Below are positions 28,010 through 36,938 of a DNA stretch of 64,000 nt, piece by piece. The notes beneath the pieces are model-generated. The model was not told the origin of the DNA. It saw nothing but the letters and a program-made list of their open reading frames with translations, and searched no databases. Every line of letters starts with the position of its first letter. Position 1 is the stretch's first letter. Source of the DNA: CAVTWY01 sp963738615 (GTDB lineage Bacteria; Pseudomonadota; Gammaproteobacteria; Burkholderiales; Burkholderiaceae_C); the NCBI GenBank assembly GCA_963738615.1, contig CAVTXI010000012.1, forward strand, positions 1,116,001-1,180,000, written 5' to 3'. Position numbers and translations under genes: made by a program.

Positions 28010-28774
28010 ATGCTCGTCGTCGCCAAGGCCACGCTCGCGCCGGTCCTGCTGGTACAGGGTCGGCGGCTGCGCGAGACCGCGCTGCGCCTGCCCGAAGCGC
28101 ACGGTCCGCGTACAGGCGTCGCACCATGTCCTCGCAGGGCCATTGCGCCATCGTCTTCATTGGATGCCGCGCCGTTGCGCTTGCTCTTCATCGGCGACTC
28201 GTCGGCGGCGGGCGTGGGCGTGGCGCATCAACACGAGGCGCTCGCGCAGCCGACCGCTGAACACCTTGCGCGGCTCGCGGGCCGCGCCGTGCAGTGGCAG
28301 CTTGTCGCACGCAGCGGTGTCAACACGCTCGAGGCGCTGGCCCTGCTGCGCGGCAGCTCGCCTCGAGCGGCTGATGTCGTGGTCATCGCGCTGGGCGTCA
28401 ACGACGTGACCTCGCAGACGCCGACGCGGCGCTTCGCATCGAACGTCGTCGCGTTGCTCGACGAAGTGGCTCGCTTGACCGGCGCACGCCTGGCCGTGGT
28501 CTGTGGTTTGCCCCCGCTGCATCGACTGCCCGCAGCGCCGCAGCCGCTGCGCTGGTATCTCGGACAATGCGCGCACCGTTTGGACCGCGCGCTGCGTGAA
28601 CTGTGCGAACACCATCCGACGCGCGCCCACGTGTCGCTTCAATGGGCCGAACCGGGCGAGATGGCGATCGACCGCTTTCACCCCGGCCCTACGCAATACC
28701 GTCGCTGGTCGGAACTCGTCGCCGGCTGCGCCTTCGATATGCTGAATCACCAAGTCCAGCCGATTACACGCTGA
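28010..28774 (+). CDS. SGNH/GDSL-type hydrolase
   Basis: The product is 254 aa. Block I is LLFIGDSSAAGVG (catalytic Ser), block II is the Gly of VARSGVNT, block III is ALGVNDVT, and block V is DRFHPGPTQYRRW with the Asp-His pair. The N-terminal ~50 residues are a recurring extension in this subfamily and contain one hydrophobic stretch. Members are esterases or lipases. It starts 11 bases after the dehydrogenase stop. Confidence 0.82.
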   Translation: MLVVAKATLAPVLLVQGRRLRETALRLPEAHGPRTGVAPCPRRAIAPSSSLDAAPLRLLFIGDSSAAGVGVAHQHEALAQPTAEHLARLAGRAVQWQLVARSGVNTLEALALLRGSSPRAADVVVIALGVNDVTSQTPTRRFASNVVALLDEVARLTGARLAVVCGLPPLHRLPAAPQPLRWYLGQCAHRLDRALRELCEHHPTRAHVSLQWAEPGEMAIDRFHPGPTQYRRWSELVAGCAFDMLNHQVQPITR

Positions 28775-28810
28775 CCTCCTTTCCTTGCGCTTCATCTTCC
28801 GAGCATCACC

Positions 28811-30247
28811 ATGACCTACCCCCAACTCAGTCTCTACATCGACGGCGAATTCATCCAAGGTGGAGGTGGCCGCAAAGAGCAACGGATCATCAACCCCGCC
28901 ACCGACGATGTGATCGGCACGTTGCCGCATGCGTCGCGTGAGGATCTGGACCGCGCGCTCGCGGCCGCGCAGCGTGCGTTCCAGGCATGGCGCCATTCGT
29001 CGGTGATGGACCGCAGCAAGATCCTGCGCAAGGTGGCCGAGTTGGCGCGCGAGCGCTCGAAAGACATCGGCCGCCACATCACGATGGACATGGGCAAGCC
29101 GATGGCCGAGGCGGTCGGTGAAGTGCGCGCGACGTCGGAACACGCCGAGTGGCACGCCGAAGAATGCCGCCGCATCTACGGCCGCGTGATCCCGTCGCGC
29201 ACGCCGGGTGTGCGCAACCTCGTGCTGCGCGAACCCGTCGGCGTGGTCGCCGCGTTCTCTCCGTGGAACTTCCCGTTCAACCAGTCGATCCGCAAGATGT
29301 CGGCGGCGATCGCGTCGGGCTGCACGATCATCATCAAGGGCCCGGAAGACGCGCCCAGCGCCGTGTGCGCACTGGCGCAGTGCTTCCACGACGCCGGGCT
29401 GCCGAAGGGCGTGCTGAACGTGGTGTGGGGCGTGCCGGGCGAGGTGTCGGATTACCTGATCCGCTCACCCATCGTGCGCAAGATCACCTTCACCGGCTCG
29501 GTGCCGGTGGGCAAGCAGCTCGCGGGGCTGGCGGCGTCGTTGATGAAGCGCAGCACGATGGAGTTGGGCGGGCACGCACCGGTGATCGTGTGCGATGACG
29601 CCGACATCGATGCCGCAGTGAAGATGCTGGTGCCGTTCAAGTTCCGCAACGCCGGGCAGGTGTGCATTTCGCCGACGCGCTTCTACGTGCAAGACGGCGT
29701 GTACAACAAGTTCGTCGATGCCTTCGTCGCGATGACGCAGCAGTTGAAGGTCGGCGACGGCCTGACTGAAGGCACCGCCATGGGGCCGCTGGCGATGAAG
29801 CGGCGCGTGAGCGCAGTGGCAGGCTTCGTCGACGACGCGAAGACACGCGGCGCGAAGATCCTGACCGGCGGATCGACGCTCGAAGGCGCCGGCAGCTTCT
29901 TCGCGCCGACCGTCATCGCCGATGCACCCGACGACAGCAAGCTGATGCTCGACGAGCCCTTCGGCCCGGTCGCCGGCATGGTTCGATTCAAGTCGCTCGA
30001 CGAAGCATTGAAGCGCGCGAACGCCCTGCCCTACGGCCTGGCCGGCTACGCGTTCACGCAAAGCACGAAGAACTCGCTCGCGATCCAGAACGGGCTCGAG
30101 GTCGGCATGCTGTCGATGAACCACATCGCGCTGGCGTTGGCCGAAACGCCGTTCGGCGGCATCAAGGACAGCGGCTACGGCAGCGAAGGCGGCAGCGAGA
30201 CCTTCGACGGGTACCTCAATACGAAGTTCATCACGCAAATGAATTAG
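28811..30247 (+). CDS. Aldehyde dehydrogenase, succinate-semialdehyde-dehydrogenase type
   Basis: The product is 478 aa and intact. The catalytic Glu is in MELGGHAPVIV and the catalytic Cys in NAGQVCISPTRFYV; the cofactor region is AAFSPWNFPFNQ and the end ETPFGGIKDSGYGSEGG is typical. It oxidises an aldehyde to the acid with NAD(P). Succinate semialdehyde is the family default. In this window it is the only ALDH, so it could serve the aminomuconate semialdehyde (NbaE) or dehydroadipyl-CoA semialdehyde (BoxD) step, but it is 9 kb from those operons. Confidence 0.85.
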   Translation: MTYPQLSLYIDGEFIQGGGGRKEQRIINPATDDVIGTLPHASREDLDRALAAAQRAFQAWRHSSVMDRSKILRKVAELARERSKDIGRHITMDMGKPMAEAVGEVRATSEHAEWHAEECRRIYGRVIPSRTPGVRNLVLREPVGVVAAFSPWNFPFNQSIRKMSAAIASGCTIIIKGPEDAPSAVCALAQCFHDAGLPKGVLNVVWGVPGEVSDYLIRSPIVRKITFTGSVPVGKQLAGLAASLMKRSTMELGGHAPVIVCDDADIDAAVKMLVPFKFRNAGQVCISPTRFYVQDGVYNKFVDAFVAMTQQLKVGDGLTEGTAMGPLAMKRRVSAVAGFVDDAKTRGAKILTGGSTLEGAGSFFAPTVIADAPDDSKLMLDEPFGPVAGMVRFKSLDEALKRANALPYGLAGYAFTQSTKNSLAIQNGLEVGMLSMNHIALALAETPFGGIKDSGYGSEGGSETFDGYLNTKFITQMN

Positions 30248-30331
30248 CACGGTCGTGTCCAGCCCGTCGACGGGCTTCCCGATGTTGGCGGCATCGCGCA
30301 TAATTCGTGCGCATGATTCATGAGGTGCCGC

Positions 30332-30583
30332 ATGTTGCGATTCGAAGATGCTCCCAAGCGCCCGACCAACCTGAGCCTGAACGCCAAGGTTCTGGACGCG
30401 GCTCGGGAGCTTGGTATGAACCTGTCACAGACGGTCGACGCGCTGCTTGCCGATGAGGTGCGCAGACGCTACTGGCAGCGGTGGAACGAAGAGAACAAGG
30501 CAGCCGTCGAGCATTACAACCAACGCGTCGAACGCGAGGGTCTGCCGCTGGCGAAGTACCGTACGTTTGCCAAAGATCTGTAA
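30332..30583 (+). CDS. ccdA: CcdA-type antitoxin
   Basis: The product is 83 aa from ATG 30332. The N-terminal PTNLSLNAKVLDAARELGMNLSQTVDALLADEV is the ribbon-helix-helix DNA-binding part seen in CcdA. The C-terminal WQRWNEENKAAVEHYNQRVEREGLPL is the disordered toxin-binding arm with the conserved NxxxIxxYN-like motif. The toxin gene follows after one base. It would bind and neutralise CcdB and autoregulate the pair. Confidence 0.9.
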   Translation: MLRFEDAPKRPTNLSLNAKVLDAARELGMNLSQTVDALLADEVRRRYWQRWNEENKAAVEHYNQRVEREGLPLAKYRTFAKDL

Positions 30584-30584
30584 C

Positions 30585-30899
30585 GTGGCCCGCTTCGACG
30601 TTTACCCCAACCCCGCCGCGTCCGAGCGCAGGCACACGCCCTTTTTGCTCGATGTCCAGAACGACTACGTCGATGCGCTCGACACGCGCGTTGTCATCGC
30701 CCTGCGCAAGGTCACAGCCTTCGGTCCACAGGCGCGCAACCTGAACCCCGTTGTCACCGTGGCCGATGAAGAGGTCGTGCTCGACACCGCTGCGCTCGGC
30801 GCCCTTCCGACGAGGTTGCTGCGTAAGCCCATCACCAATCTCCGCGCCGACAGAGGTCCTATTCAGGAAGCGCTCGATACCCTCTTCGGAAGTTTCTGA
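30585..30899 (+). CDS. ccdB: CcdB-type gyrase-poisoning toxin
   Basis: The product is 104 aa from a GTG one base after the ccdA stop. ARFDVYPNP at the start, PFLLDVQNDYVDALDTRVVIALRK, and the closing NLRADRGPIQEALDTLFGSF match CcdB. CcdB binds DNA gyrase subunit A and traps cleaved DNA. The C-terminal residues expected for gyrase contact (Trp-Gly-Ile in F-plasmid CcdB) are replaced by LFGSF, as in chromosomal homologues. Confidence 0.88.
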   Translation: MARFDVYPNPAASERRHTPFLLDVQNDYVDALDTRVVIALRKVTAFGPQARNLNPVVTVADEEVVLDTAALGALPTRLLRKPITNLRADRGPIQEALDTLFGSF

Positions 30900-30985
30900 G
30901 CGCCATGCCAAAGCCGGGATCCAAGGAACTGGACGCAAGACGTGAGCCATGGGTTGTTGACGAGGACTTTCTCGAGGCACAAAGC

Positions 30986-32092
30986 ATGAGCACCGGCGCA
31001 CTCCACGGCCTGAAGGTCATCGATCTTTCACGCGTGCTCGGCGGCCCCTACTGCGGCCAGATCCTGGCCGACCACGGCGCCGATGTGCTGAAGGTCGAGC
31101 CGCCGCAAGGCGACGAAACGCGCGGCTGGGGCCCGCCGTTCGACGCCGACGGCACCGCAAGCTACTTCCTGGGCCTGAACCGCAACAAGCGCGGCACGGT
31201 GATGGACTTGAACGACGCGACGCAGCGCGAAGCGCTGCTCGCGTTGCTGTCGGGCGCCGACGTGGTGATCGAAAACTTCAAGACCGGCACGATGGAGAAG
31301 TGGGGCCTGGGCTTCGAAACCCTGCACGCCAAGTTCCCGCGATTGATTCACTGCCGCGTCAGCGGCTTCGGTGCCGACGGCCCGATGGGCGGCCTGCCCG
31401 GCTACGACGCCGCGATCCAGGCGCTGACCGGGATCATGAGCGTGAACGGCGAAGCCGGCGGCGCGCCGCTGCGTGTGGGCGTGCCGGTGGTCGACATCGT
31501 CACCGGGCTGAATGCCGCGTTGGGCATCCTGCTCGCGCTGCAAGAGCGCGCAACCAGCGGCAAAGGCCAGTTCGTCGAGTCGTCGCTCTTCGACTGCGGG
31601 CTGTCGCTGCTGCATCCGCATTCGGCGAACTGGCTGCTGGACGCGAACCGTGTGCCCAAGCGCCAGGGCAACGCGCACCCGAACATCACGCCCTACGACA
31701 CCTATGCGACGAAAGACGATCCGATCTTCCTGGCCGTGGGCAACGACCGCCAGTTCGCGACGCTTTGCCGACACCTCGGCGAAGCGTCGATCGCGACCGA
31801 TGCGCGCTTCGTGAACAACGTTCAGCGCAATGCCAACCGCGCCGCGTTGAAGGAAGCACTCGAGCGATTGCTCTGCGCACACGAGTGCAAGCCCCTGGCC
31901 GACGCGCTGATTCGCGCCGGCGTGCCCTGCGCACCGATCTTCGACGTGCCGCAGGCGTTGAGCGACGCGCACACGCAGCATCGCGGCATGGTGGTGTCGA
32001 TCGGCGACAGCTACAAGGGCGTGGCCTCGCCGATCAAGCTGAGCCGCACGCCGGCGACGTATCGCCTGGCGCCGCCGAAGGCTCGCGGGTGA
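30986..32092 (+). CDS. CaiB/BaiF family CoA-transferase
   Basis: The product is 368 aa from ATG 30986, where similarity begins; an upstream in-frame ATG at 30905 adds 27 unrelated residues. Class III CoA-transferase features are GLKVIDLSRVLGGPYCGQILADHGADVLKVEPP, RNKRGTVMDLN, ENFKTGTMEKWGLGFETL and a catalytic Asp in GYDAAIQALTGIM. It moves CoA between acids, for example from succinyl-CoA or formyl-CoA to an organic acid. No partner gene indicates the substrate. Confidence 0.88.
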   Translation: MSTGALHGLKVIDLSRVLGGPYCGQILADHGADVLKVEPPQGDETRGWGPPFDADGTASYFLGLNRNKRGTVMDLNDATQREALLALLSGADVVIENFKTGTMEKWGLGFETLHAKFPRLIHCRVSGFGADGPMGGLPGYDAAIQALTGIMSVNGEAGGAPLRVGVPVVDIVTGLNAALGILLALQERATSGKGQFVESSLFDCGLSLLHPHSANWLLDANRVPKRQGNAHPNITPYDTYATKDDPIFLAVGNDRQFATLCRHLGEASIATDARFVNNVQRNANRAALKEALERLLCAHECKPLADALIRAGVPCAPIFDVPQALSDAHTQHRGMVVSIGDSYKGVASPIKLSRTPATYRLAPPKARG

Positions 32093-32096
32093 ACGA

Positions 32097-32459
32097 CTAG
32101 GACTGGAACTCGTCCGTCTGCCTGCGTCTCGCTGGTGGCGCCGATGGGTCGTGCCGCAGTTGGTTGCGCAGGTTTTCGATTTCGTCCAGCAGGTCCATCA
32201 CGAGAGCGACGGCTGAAAAATCAAGTTCGAAGTCGCGAGCAAGGCGCAACGCCGTGCGTGTGCGGGGCAAGGCCTGGCCGCTGAACTGCCATTCATCGGC
32301 AAGCCCAGCAATGGGCTGCAGCACGCCTTCGCTGACCAGTTCACGCAACTGCTCGGCGTGCGTCCCGGCGGCGCGACACAAGGTGGTGACGGTGAAGACG
32401 AACCGCTCTTCGACTTGCACGGTGGTCGTCGCAAGCGGGGGCACAGGTGATGAAGCCAT
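32097..32459 (-). CDS. cbpM: CbpM-like chaperone modulator
   Basis: The product is 120 aa from ATG 32459; a TTG at 32468 overlapping the cbpA stop is the alternative. It has a MerR-like winged-helix part (VTTLCRAAGTHAEQLRELVSEGVLQPI) and a coiled-coil region (VALVMDLLDEIENLRNQL). CbpM proteins bind the J-domain of CbpA and block its co-chaperone and DNA-binding activity. It follows cbpA directly, the standard arrangement. Confidence 0.83.
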   Translation of the reverse strand: MASSPVPPLATTTVQVEERFVFTVTTLCRAAGTHAEQLRELVSEGVLQPIAGLADEWQFSGQALPRTRTALRLARDFELDFSAVALVMDLLDEIENLRNQLRHDPSAPPARRRQTDEFQS

Positions 32460-32464
32460 GGGTA

Positions 32465-33476
32465 TCAAGCCTGAGTAGAGGTGCCTGAGGTGCGTGGATC
32501 GAACGCGGCAAAGGCCTGCGCAAACGCCCGGTAAGCCTGCTGCTGCGGCTCGGAGGTTGCCTCGGGGAGGACGATCGACAACACGGCGTACAGGTCCCCG
32601 GGCGGCGTGCCTGGCAGGCCCCGGCCTTTCATGCGCAGCTTGCGGCCCGGCGGCGAGCCCGGCGGAATGCTCAACTGCAACGCGCCATCGGGCGTCGGCA
32701 CCGTGACCACGGCGCCCAGCGCGGCTTCCCAGGGCGCGACGTGCAAGTCGAAGTGGATATCACCCCCGTCCAACCGGAACACCGGGTGCGGCAGGATGTG
32801 GATCTCCAGGTAGAGATCGCCCGCCGGCGCACCGCCGTGGCCGGGGGCGCCCTGGCCTGCCAGCCGCAGATGCTGGCCTGCGCGCACACCCTTCGGAATG
32901 CCAACCTCGAGCTGATGCGCCTGTAGCGTGGCCCGGCCCTGAGCATCGATCACCGGCCTGCGAAGCGAGATCGTGCGACGCGCACCCTGGTAGGCGTCCA
33001 ACAGGTCGATGGCCACTTTGGCATGGTGATCACGCCCCTGCGCTGAGCCAGCGTGGGCGCCCGAGGGGGCGCCGTATCCACCCTGTCCACCATGGTCGCC
33101 GCGGGCACCGCGGCCGAACAGCGACTCGAAGAAGTCACTGAACGACTCCATGTCGACATCGGCGTGGTCGCCCGCCGCACCACGGCCGGGTGCGCCGCGG
33201 CCGCTGAATTCGAAACCGCTGTCCCAGCCCGGCGGCGGCTCGAAGGGCCGACCGTCGGCGTGACGCTGCGCGATCTCGTCATACGCCGCGCGACGCTCGA
33301 CGTCGATCAACGCTTCATGCGCCTCGGCCACTTCCTTGAACCGCACCTCGGCGTCGGGCTCCTTGCTCACGTCCGGGTGGTACTTGCGAGCCAGCTTGCG
33401 GTAGGCACGCTTGATCTCGTCTTGCGACGCGCGTGCGCGCCACGCCGAGGGTGGCGTAGTAGTCCTTGAACTCCAT
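32465..33476 (-). CDS. cbpA: CbpA-like DnaJ family co-chaperone, one frameshift
   Basis: A protein of ~336 aa. The true start is ATG 33476 (MEFKDYYATLGVAR); one extra C near 33437 throws the J-domain out of frame before SQDEIKRAYRKLARKYHPDVS. The HPD motif that activates DnaK is present. A Gly-rich linker with FFESLFGRG follows, then the two C-terminal substrate-binding domains, without the DnaJ zinc fingers. CbpA is a DnaK co-chaperone and curved-DNA-binding protein of stationary phase. The stop adjoins cbpM. Confidence 0.88.
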
Positions 33477-33539
33477 GGGGCGATGGACTCCGGTGATGGT
33501 GCAGCAGCCCATGCGGCTGCGCCATCGTGACCCATGATC

Positions 33540-33827
33540 TCACCGGCGTGGCGTCGGCAAGTCATGTTCGCGCAGCATCACAGGCTCGATCGAGCCGGCT
33601 GCCACGCGCCGCACCACGGCGGCATCGATCTCTTGGCGGTTAGCCTCATACACAAGCGCCGCATCGCCGCCATCCGCACGCCCCTGGAAGCGGTAGTGCA
33701 GCACCGACCGGGACACGCTGGCCCCTACCCGGTTCCGATCAGGCGCCAGCACCCAGAACCGCAGCGCGTCGGAATCGGCGTGAAACGTGGGCGGCGGCAA
33801 GTCGCCAGGCGCAAGCGGGTCCGTCAC
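33540..33827 (-). CDS. Small hypothetical protein, possibly DUF1488-like
   Basis: The product is 95 aa. The segment ALRFWVLAPDRNRVGASVSRSVL followed by an acidic helix and ANRQEIDAAVVRRVAAG resembles the DUF1488 layout (a beta sheet part then helices), but I cannot confirm it. It is preceded by the small basic gene at 33824-33964, whose stop overlaps its start region by four bases, so the two are probably cotranscribed. The function is unknown. Confidence 0.5.
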   Translation of the reverse strand: MTDPLAPGDLPPPTFHADSDALRFWVLAPDRNRVGASVSRSVLHYRFQGRADGGDAALVYEANRQEIDAAVVRRVAAGSIEPVMLREHDLPTPRR

Positions 33828-33964
33828 TTTTTGGTCGGCTGAGGCGGCTTCTGGCGGCCCGCCAGGATGGGCGCGTTGACCCCGCCCACCGGCGGAGGCA
33901 CCACACGCGGCCCTTGCTTGGGCTTCTTGGCTTCCTTGTTGCCGCGAGTCTTCTTGTCATTCAT
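33824..33964 (-). CDS. Very small basic protein (46 aa)
   Basis: The ATG at 33964 is supported by AGGAG eight bases upstream. The peptide begins MNDKKTRGNKEAKKPKQ and ends PPQPTKK; it is rich in Lys, Pro and Gly and has no hydrophobic core, so it is probably disordered. Small proteins with the opening RGNKEAKKPK are common in betaproteobacteria, in my recollection, with no known function. It overlaps the start of the next minus-strand gene by four bases. Confidence 0.6.
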   Translation of the reverse strand: MNDKKTRGNKEAKKPKQGPRVVPPPVGGVNAPILAGRQKPPQPTKK

Positions 33965-34116
33965 CTTGTCTGCTCCTGAAGTCTGTGGTGTGCAGCTTGT
34001 GCCCACGCAACCGCGTTGTCCGTACGCTGGCGCACGCTGGCAAGCGGTCTGTGCGCTGGAGAACACTGCGGTACGCTGAGCCCCTCGAGCGTGACCGCCC
34101 GCAGCCAATCGCCCCC

Positions 34117-34836
34117 ATGCCGAACAACCCCCGAGTCAACCACCTGCTGGCTGCGCTGCCCGCCGCCGAATGGAAGCGCTGGCAGCCGCACATCGAAACG
34201 GTCGAACTTCCGCTGGGCAAGGTGCTGTACGAGTCCGGCACGCAGCTGTCGCACGTGTACTTTCCGACCACCGCGATCGTTTCGCTGCTGTACGTGATGG
34301 AAGACGGCGCGTCGGCCGAGATCGCGGTTGTCGGCAACGAAGGCATCGTGGGCATTTCGCTCTTCATGGGCGGCGGCACCACGCCCAGCCGCGCGGTGGT
34401 GCAAAGCGCAGGCGGGGGATTCCGCTTGCGCGCCGATCTGATGAAAGTCGAATTCGACCGCGCTGGCCCGGTGATGCACCTGCTGCTGCGCTACACGCAA
34501 GCGCTGATCACGCAGATGGCGCAGACGGCGGTGTGCAACCGCCATCACTCGCTCGACCAGCAGCTGTGCCGCTGGCTCCTGCTGAGCCTGGACCGGTTGC
34601 GCGGAAACGATCTGGTGATGACGCAGGAGCTGATCGCCAACATGCTGGGCGTGCGCCGCGAAGGTGTGACCGAAAGCGCGCTCAGCCTGCAGAAGGCGGG
34701 GCTGATCCGCTATTCGCGCGGGCACATCACCGTACTGGACCGCGCGGGCCTCGAAGCACGCACCTGCGAGTGCTACGCGGTTGTGAAGAAGGAGTACGAC
34801 CGGTTGCTGCCAGAGCTGATGACGACACGGATCTAA
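34117..34836 (+). CDS. Crp/Fnr family transcriptional regulator
   Basis: The product is 239 aa from ATG 34117. The N-terminal cyclic-nucleotide-binding fold is visible in LPLGKVLYESGTQLSHVYFPTTAIVSLLY and IAVVGNEGIVGISLFMGG. The C-terminal winged helix reads VMTQELIANMLGVRREGVTESALSLQKAGLI. There are no clustered Cys for an iron-sulfur centre, so it is not Fnr itself. The cAMP-contacting Arg-Ser motif is not obvious. The ligand and targets are unknown. Confidence 0.85.
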   Translation: MPNNPRVNHLLAALPAAEWKRWQPHIETVELPLGKVLYESGTQLSHVYFPTTAIVSLLYVMEDGASAEIAVVGNEGIVGISLFMGGGTTPSRAVVQSAGGGFRLRADLMKVEFDRAGPVMHLLLRYTQALITQMAQTAVCNRHHSLDQQLCRWLLLSLDRLRGNDLVMTQELIANMLGVRREGVTESALSLQKAGLIRYSRGHITVLDRAGLEARTCECYAVVKKEYDRLLPELMTTRI

Positions 34837-34959
34837 CTCATCGAGCGCTGCAGCGTGCGCGTTTGCTGCGCGACAAGGCCCTGCGAAAGCAGCACGGGAA
34901 CGCGCAACTCGAAACGGGCACGTCGGAATGACATTTGCACGGCGAGAGTTCGAGTCTTT

Positions 34960-35688
34960 TCAGTCTCTGCCGCCCACCACCAGCGCCTTCGCGATCGCCT
35001 CGGGGTTGGTGAACCAAACCTCGTGGCTGCCGCTGCATTCGACGTAGCGGAACAGGCCCAGCCGCTCCGACAGCCGCGGGTGCCAAGGCATGCTGGCCGG
35101 CAGCGCCACGTCGAGCACGCAGTTGACGTAGCTCTTGCCCACGGGCCACTCGTGTGGCGGCGCAGCGAGTTGCGCCTTGTCGGTGAAGGTCTTGTAGGGA
35201 TGGGGGTTGAGCTTCTCGTAGGCCGCCGTCGCGAGGGCAAGGTCGGCATCGTTGATGAAGGCCTCGCGCCAGATCGGAAACGGCAGCATCACGGCACCGT
35301 TGTTCGCCGAGGCGACCTGGTCGAAGATGCCAACATAAATCGGCGGCACCAGATCGTTGAGTGCATCGCCCGGCATGGGCACGAACGCGTTCACGTAAAC
35401 CAGCCGCTTGATGCGCTCTGGCATCTTCTGGTAAGCCTGCGAGATGACCATGCCACCGTAGCTGTGGCCAGCCAGGCGCACGTCCGACAAGTTGTGTTCG
35501 CGCACGTAGTCGACAAGCGAATTCGCCGCGTCGGCCAAGCCGACCTTGCTGCGGTCGTCGCCGGGGCGGTTGCCTGCGAGCGTGGGGCAATGCACCGCAT
35601 GGCCGAGCTTGCGAAGGTGCGCGGCCGCGGCCTCGAGTTCCGCGCCGGTGTGCCAGGCGCCGTGGACCAGGACGTAGGTGTCGCTCAT
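34960..35688 (-). CDS. Alpha/beta hydrolase of the esterase / hydroxynitrile-lyase-like group
   Basis: The product is 242 aa from ATG 35688. LVHGAWHTGAELEAAAAHL is the oxyanion region, RLAGHSYGGMVISQA the nucleophile elbow with Ser near residue 78, and CSGSHEVWFTNPEA the catalytic His. The resemblance is to small esterases of the plant methylesterase type. There is no signal peptide. A 125-base gap separates it from purU on the same strand. The substrate is unknown. Confidence 0.8.
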   Translation of the reverse strand: MSDTYVLVHGAWHTGAELEAAAAHLRKLGHAVHCPTLAGNRPGDDRSKVGLADAANSLVDYVREHNLSDVRLAGHSYGGMVISQAYQKMPERIKRLVYVNAFVPMPGDALNDLVPPIYVGIFDQVASANNGAVMLPFPIWREAFINDADLALATAAYEKLNPHPYKTFTDKAQLAAPPHEWPVGKSYVNCVLDVALPASMPWHPRLSERLGLFRYVECSGSHEVWFTNPEAIAKALVVGGRD

Positions 35689-35813
35689 GCTGAAGTCTCC
35701 ATCGTTGTGGTCGAGTGCAGTCGTGATGCTGCCGCCGGCATGATGCCGCAAGTGCCGGGCATGTCGGCCGTCGAACCTGACCTGTGACTCGAGCGCGCCC
35801 GCGTGGGCGTTTG

Positions 35814-36677
35814 CTAGCGAAACACCACCGTCTTGTGCCCGTCGATCATCACGCGATGCTCGGCGTGCCACTTCACCGCGCGCGCCAGCACCAGGCACTC
35901 GGTGTCACGGCCGGTCGCGGCAAGGTCTTCGGCGCTCATGCCGTGGTCGGCGCGGGCAACGTCTTGCTCGATGATCGGTCCTTCGTCCAGGGCGGCCGTC
36001 ACGTAGTGCGCGGTTGCACCGATGAGCTTCACGCCACGGTCGAACGCCTGCTGATAAGGCCGAGCGCCCTTGAAGCTGGGCAGAAAGCTATGGTGGATAT
36101 TGATCGCTTGGGCCTCGAGCGAACGACACATGCCGTCGCCGAGCACCTGCATGTAGCGCGCGAGCACGACCAGTTCGGCCCCGGCACCGCGGATGACCGC
36201 GAGTTGCTTCAATTCGACGTGGGGTTTCGTGTCGGCTGATACGGGCGTGTGGTGGAACGGTACGCCGTAGCTCGACGCCAGCGCCTCGAAATCGCGGTGG
36301 TTAGAGATCACGGCACGGATGTCGATCGGCAGCTGCGCGCTCTTCCAGCGGAACAGCAGATCGTTCAGGCAATGCCCTTCGCGACTGGCCATGATCACCG
36401 TCGGCATCGGCACGTCAGCCGCGTGCAGTCGCGCCCGCATCCGCCAAGCGTGCGACAGAACCCCAACGTCACGTTGCAGCGCGTTCTGCACCGACAGGGG
36501 GCAAGCGAACTGCACGCGCATGAAGAACAGCCCCGTCGCTCGGTCGTGATGCTGCGCCGCCTCTTCGATGTTGCCGCCGTGTTGCAGCAGCAGGCCCGAG
36601 ACGGCGTGCACGATGCCGGGCTGGTCGGGGCAGGACAGCGTGAGGATGTGGTTGGTGACGGGCCCGTGGACGGTCAT
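35814..36677 (-). CDS. purU: Formyltetrahydrofolate deformylase
   Basis: The product is 287 aa from ATG 36677. The N-terminal ACT domain (HILTLSCPDQPGIVHAVSGLLLQHGGNI) senses amino acids in this family. The catalytic formyltransferase-fold domain carries INIHHSFLPSFKGARPYQQAFDRGVKLIGATAHYV with the Asn, His and Asp set (Asp in LDEGPIIEQDV). It hydrolyses 10-formyl-THF to formate and THF. It is a single gene with no folate or purine neighbours. Formate is also a box-pathway product. Confidence 0.92.
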   Translation of the reverse strand: MTVHGPVTNHILTLSCPDQPGIVHAVSGLLLQHGGNIEEAAQHHDRATGLFFMRVQFACPLSVQNALQRDVGVLSHAWRMRARLHAADVPMPTVIMASREGHCLNDLLFRWKSAQLPIDIRAVISNHRDFEALASSYGVPFHHTPVSADTKPHVELKQLAVIRGAGAELVVLARYMQVLGDGMCRSLEAQAINIHHSFLPSFKGARPYQQAFDRGVKLIGATAHYVTAALDEGPIIEQDVARADHGMSAEDLAATGRDTECLVLARAVKWHAEHRVMIDGHKTVVFR

Positions 36678-36938
36678 GTTGTTGTGGTTCTCAGAGACGC
36701 GGGTTTGCGAGAAACCGACACGATGCGCCACTTCGCGATGCGAAGACCGCGCAGGGATTGACAGGACCATGCCGCCCCCTCATTCTCGCTTCGTCCTGAA
36801 AAGAATTGCGTGACGTCGTGGTCTACCGCCGTTTGTTCGGCGGCTGCCCCCTATGCAGCGCAATGCCGCTCGGGGCGCGCATTACGGTGCGCTCATCGAA
36901 AAAACACAGGGAGCAGTTTTAAATCATTGCGTGTTTCG

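Noticed and set aside
28811..30247. Naming the aldehyde dehydrogenase boxD or nbaE.
   Set aside because: It is 9 kb or more from both operons and its sequence style is that of succinate-semialdehyde dehydrogenases, so only the family name is used.
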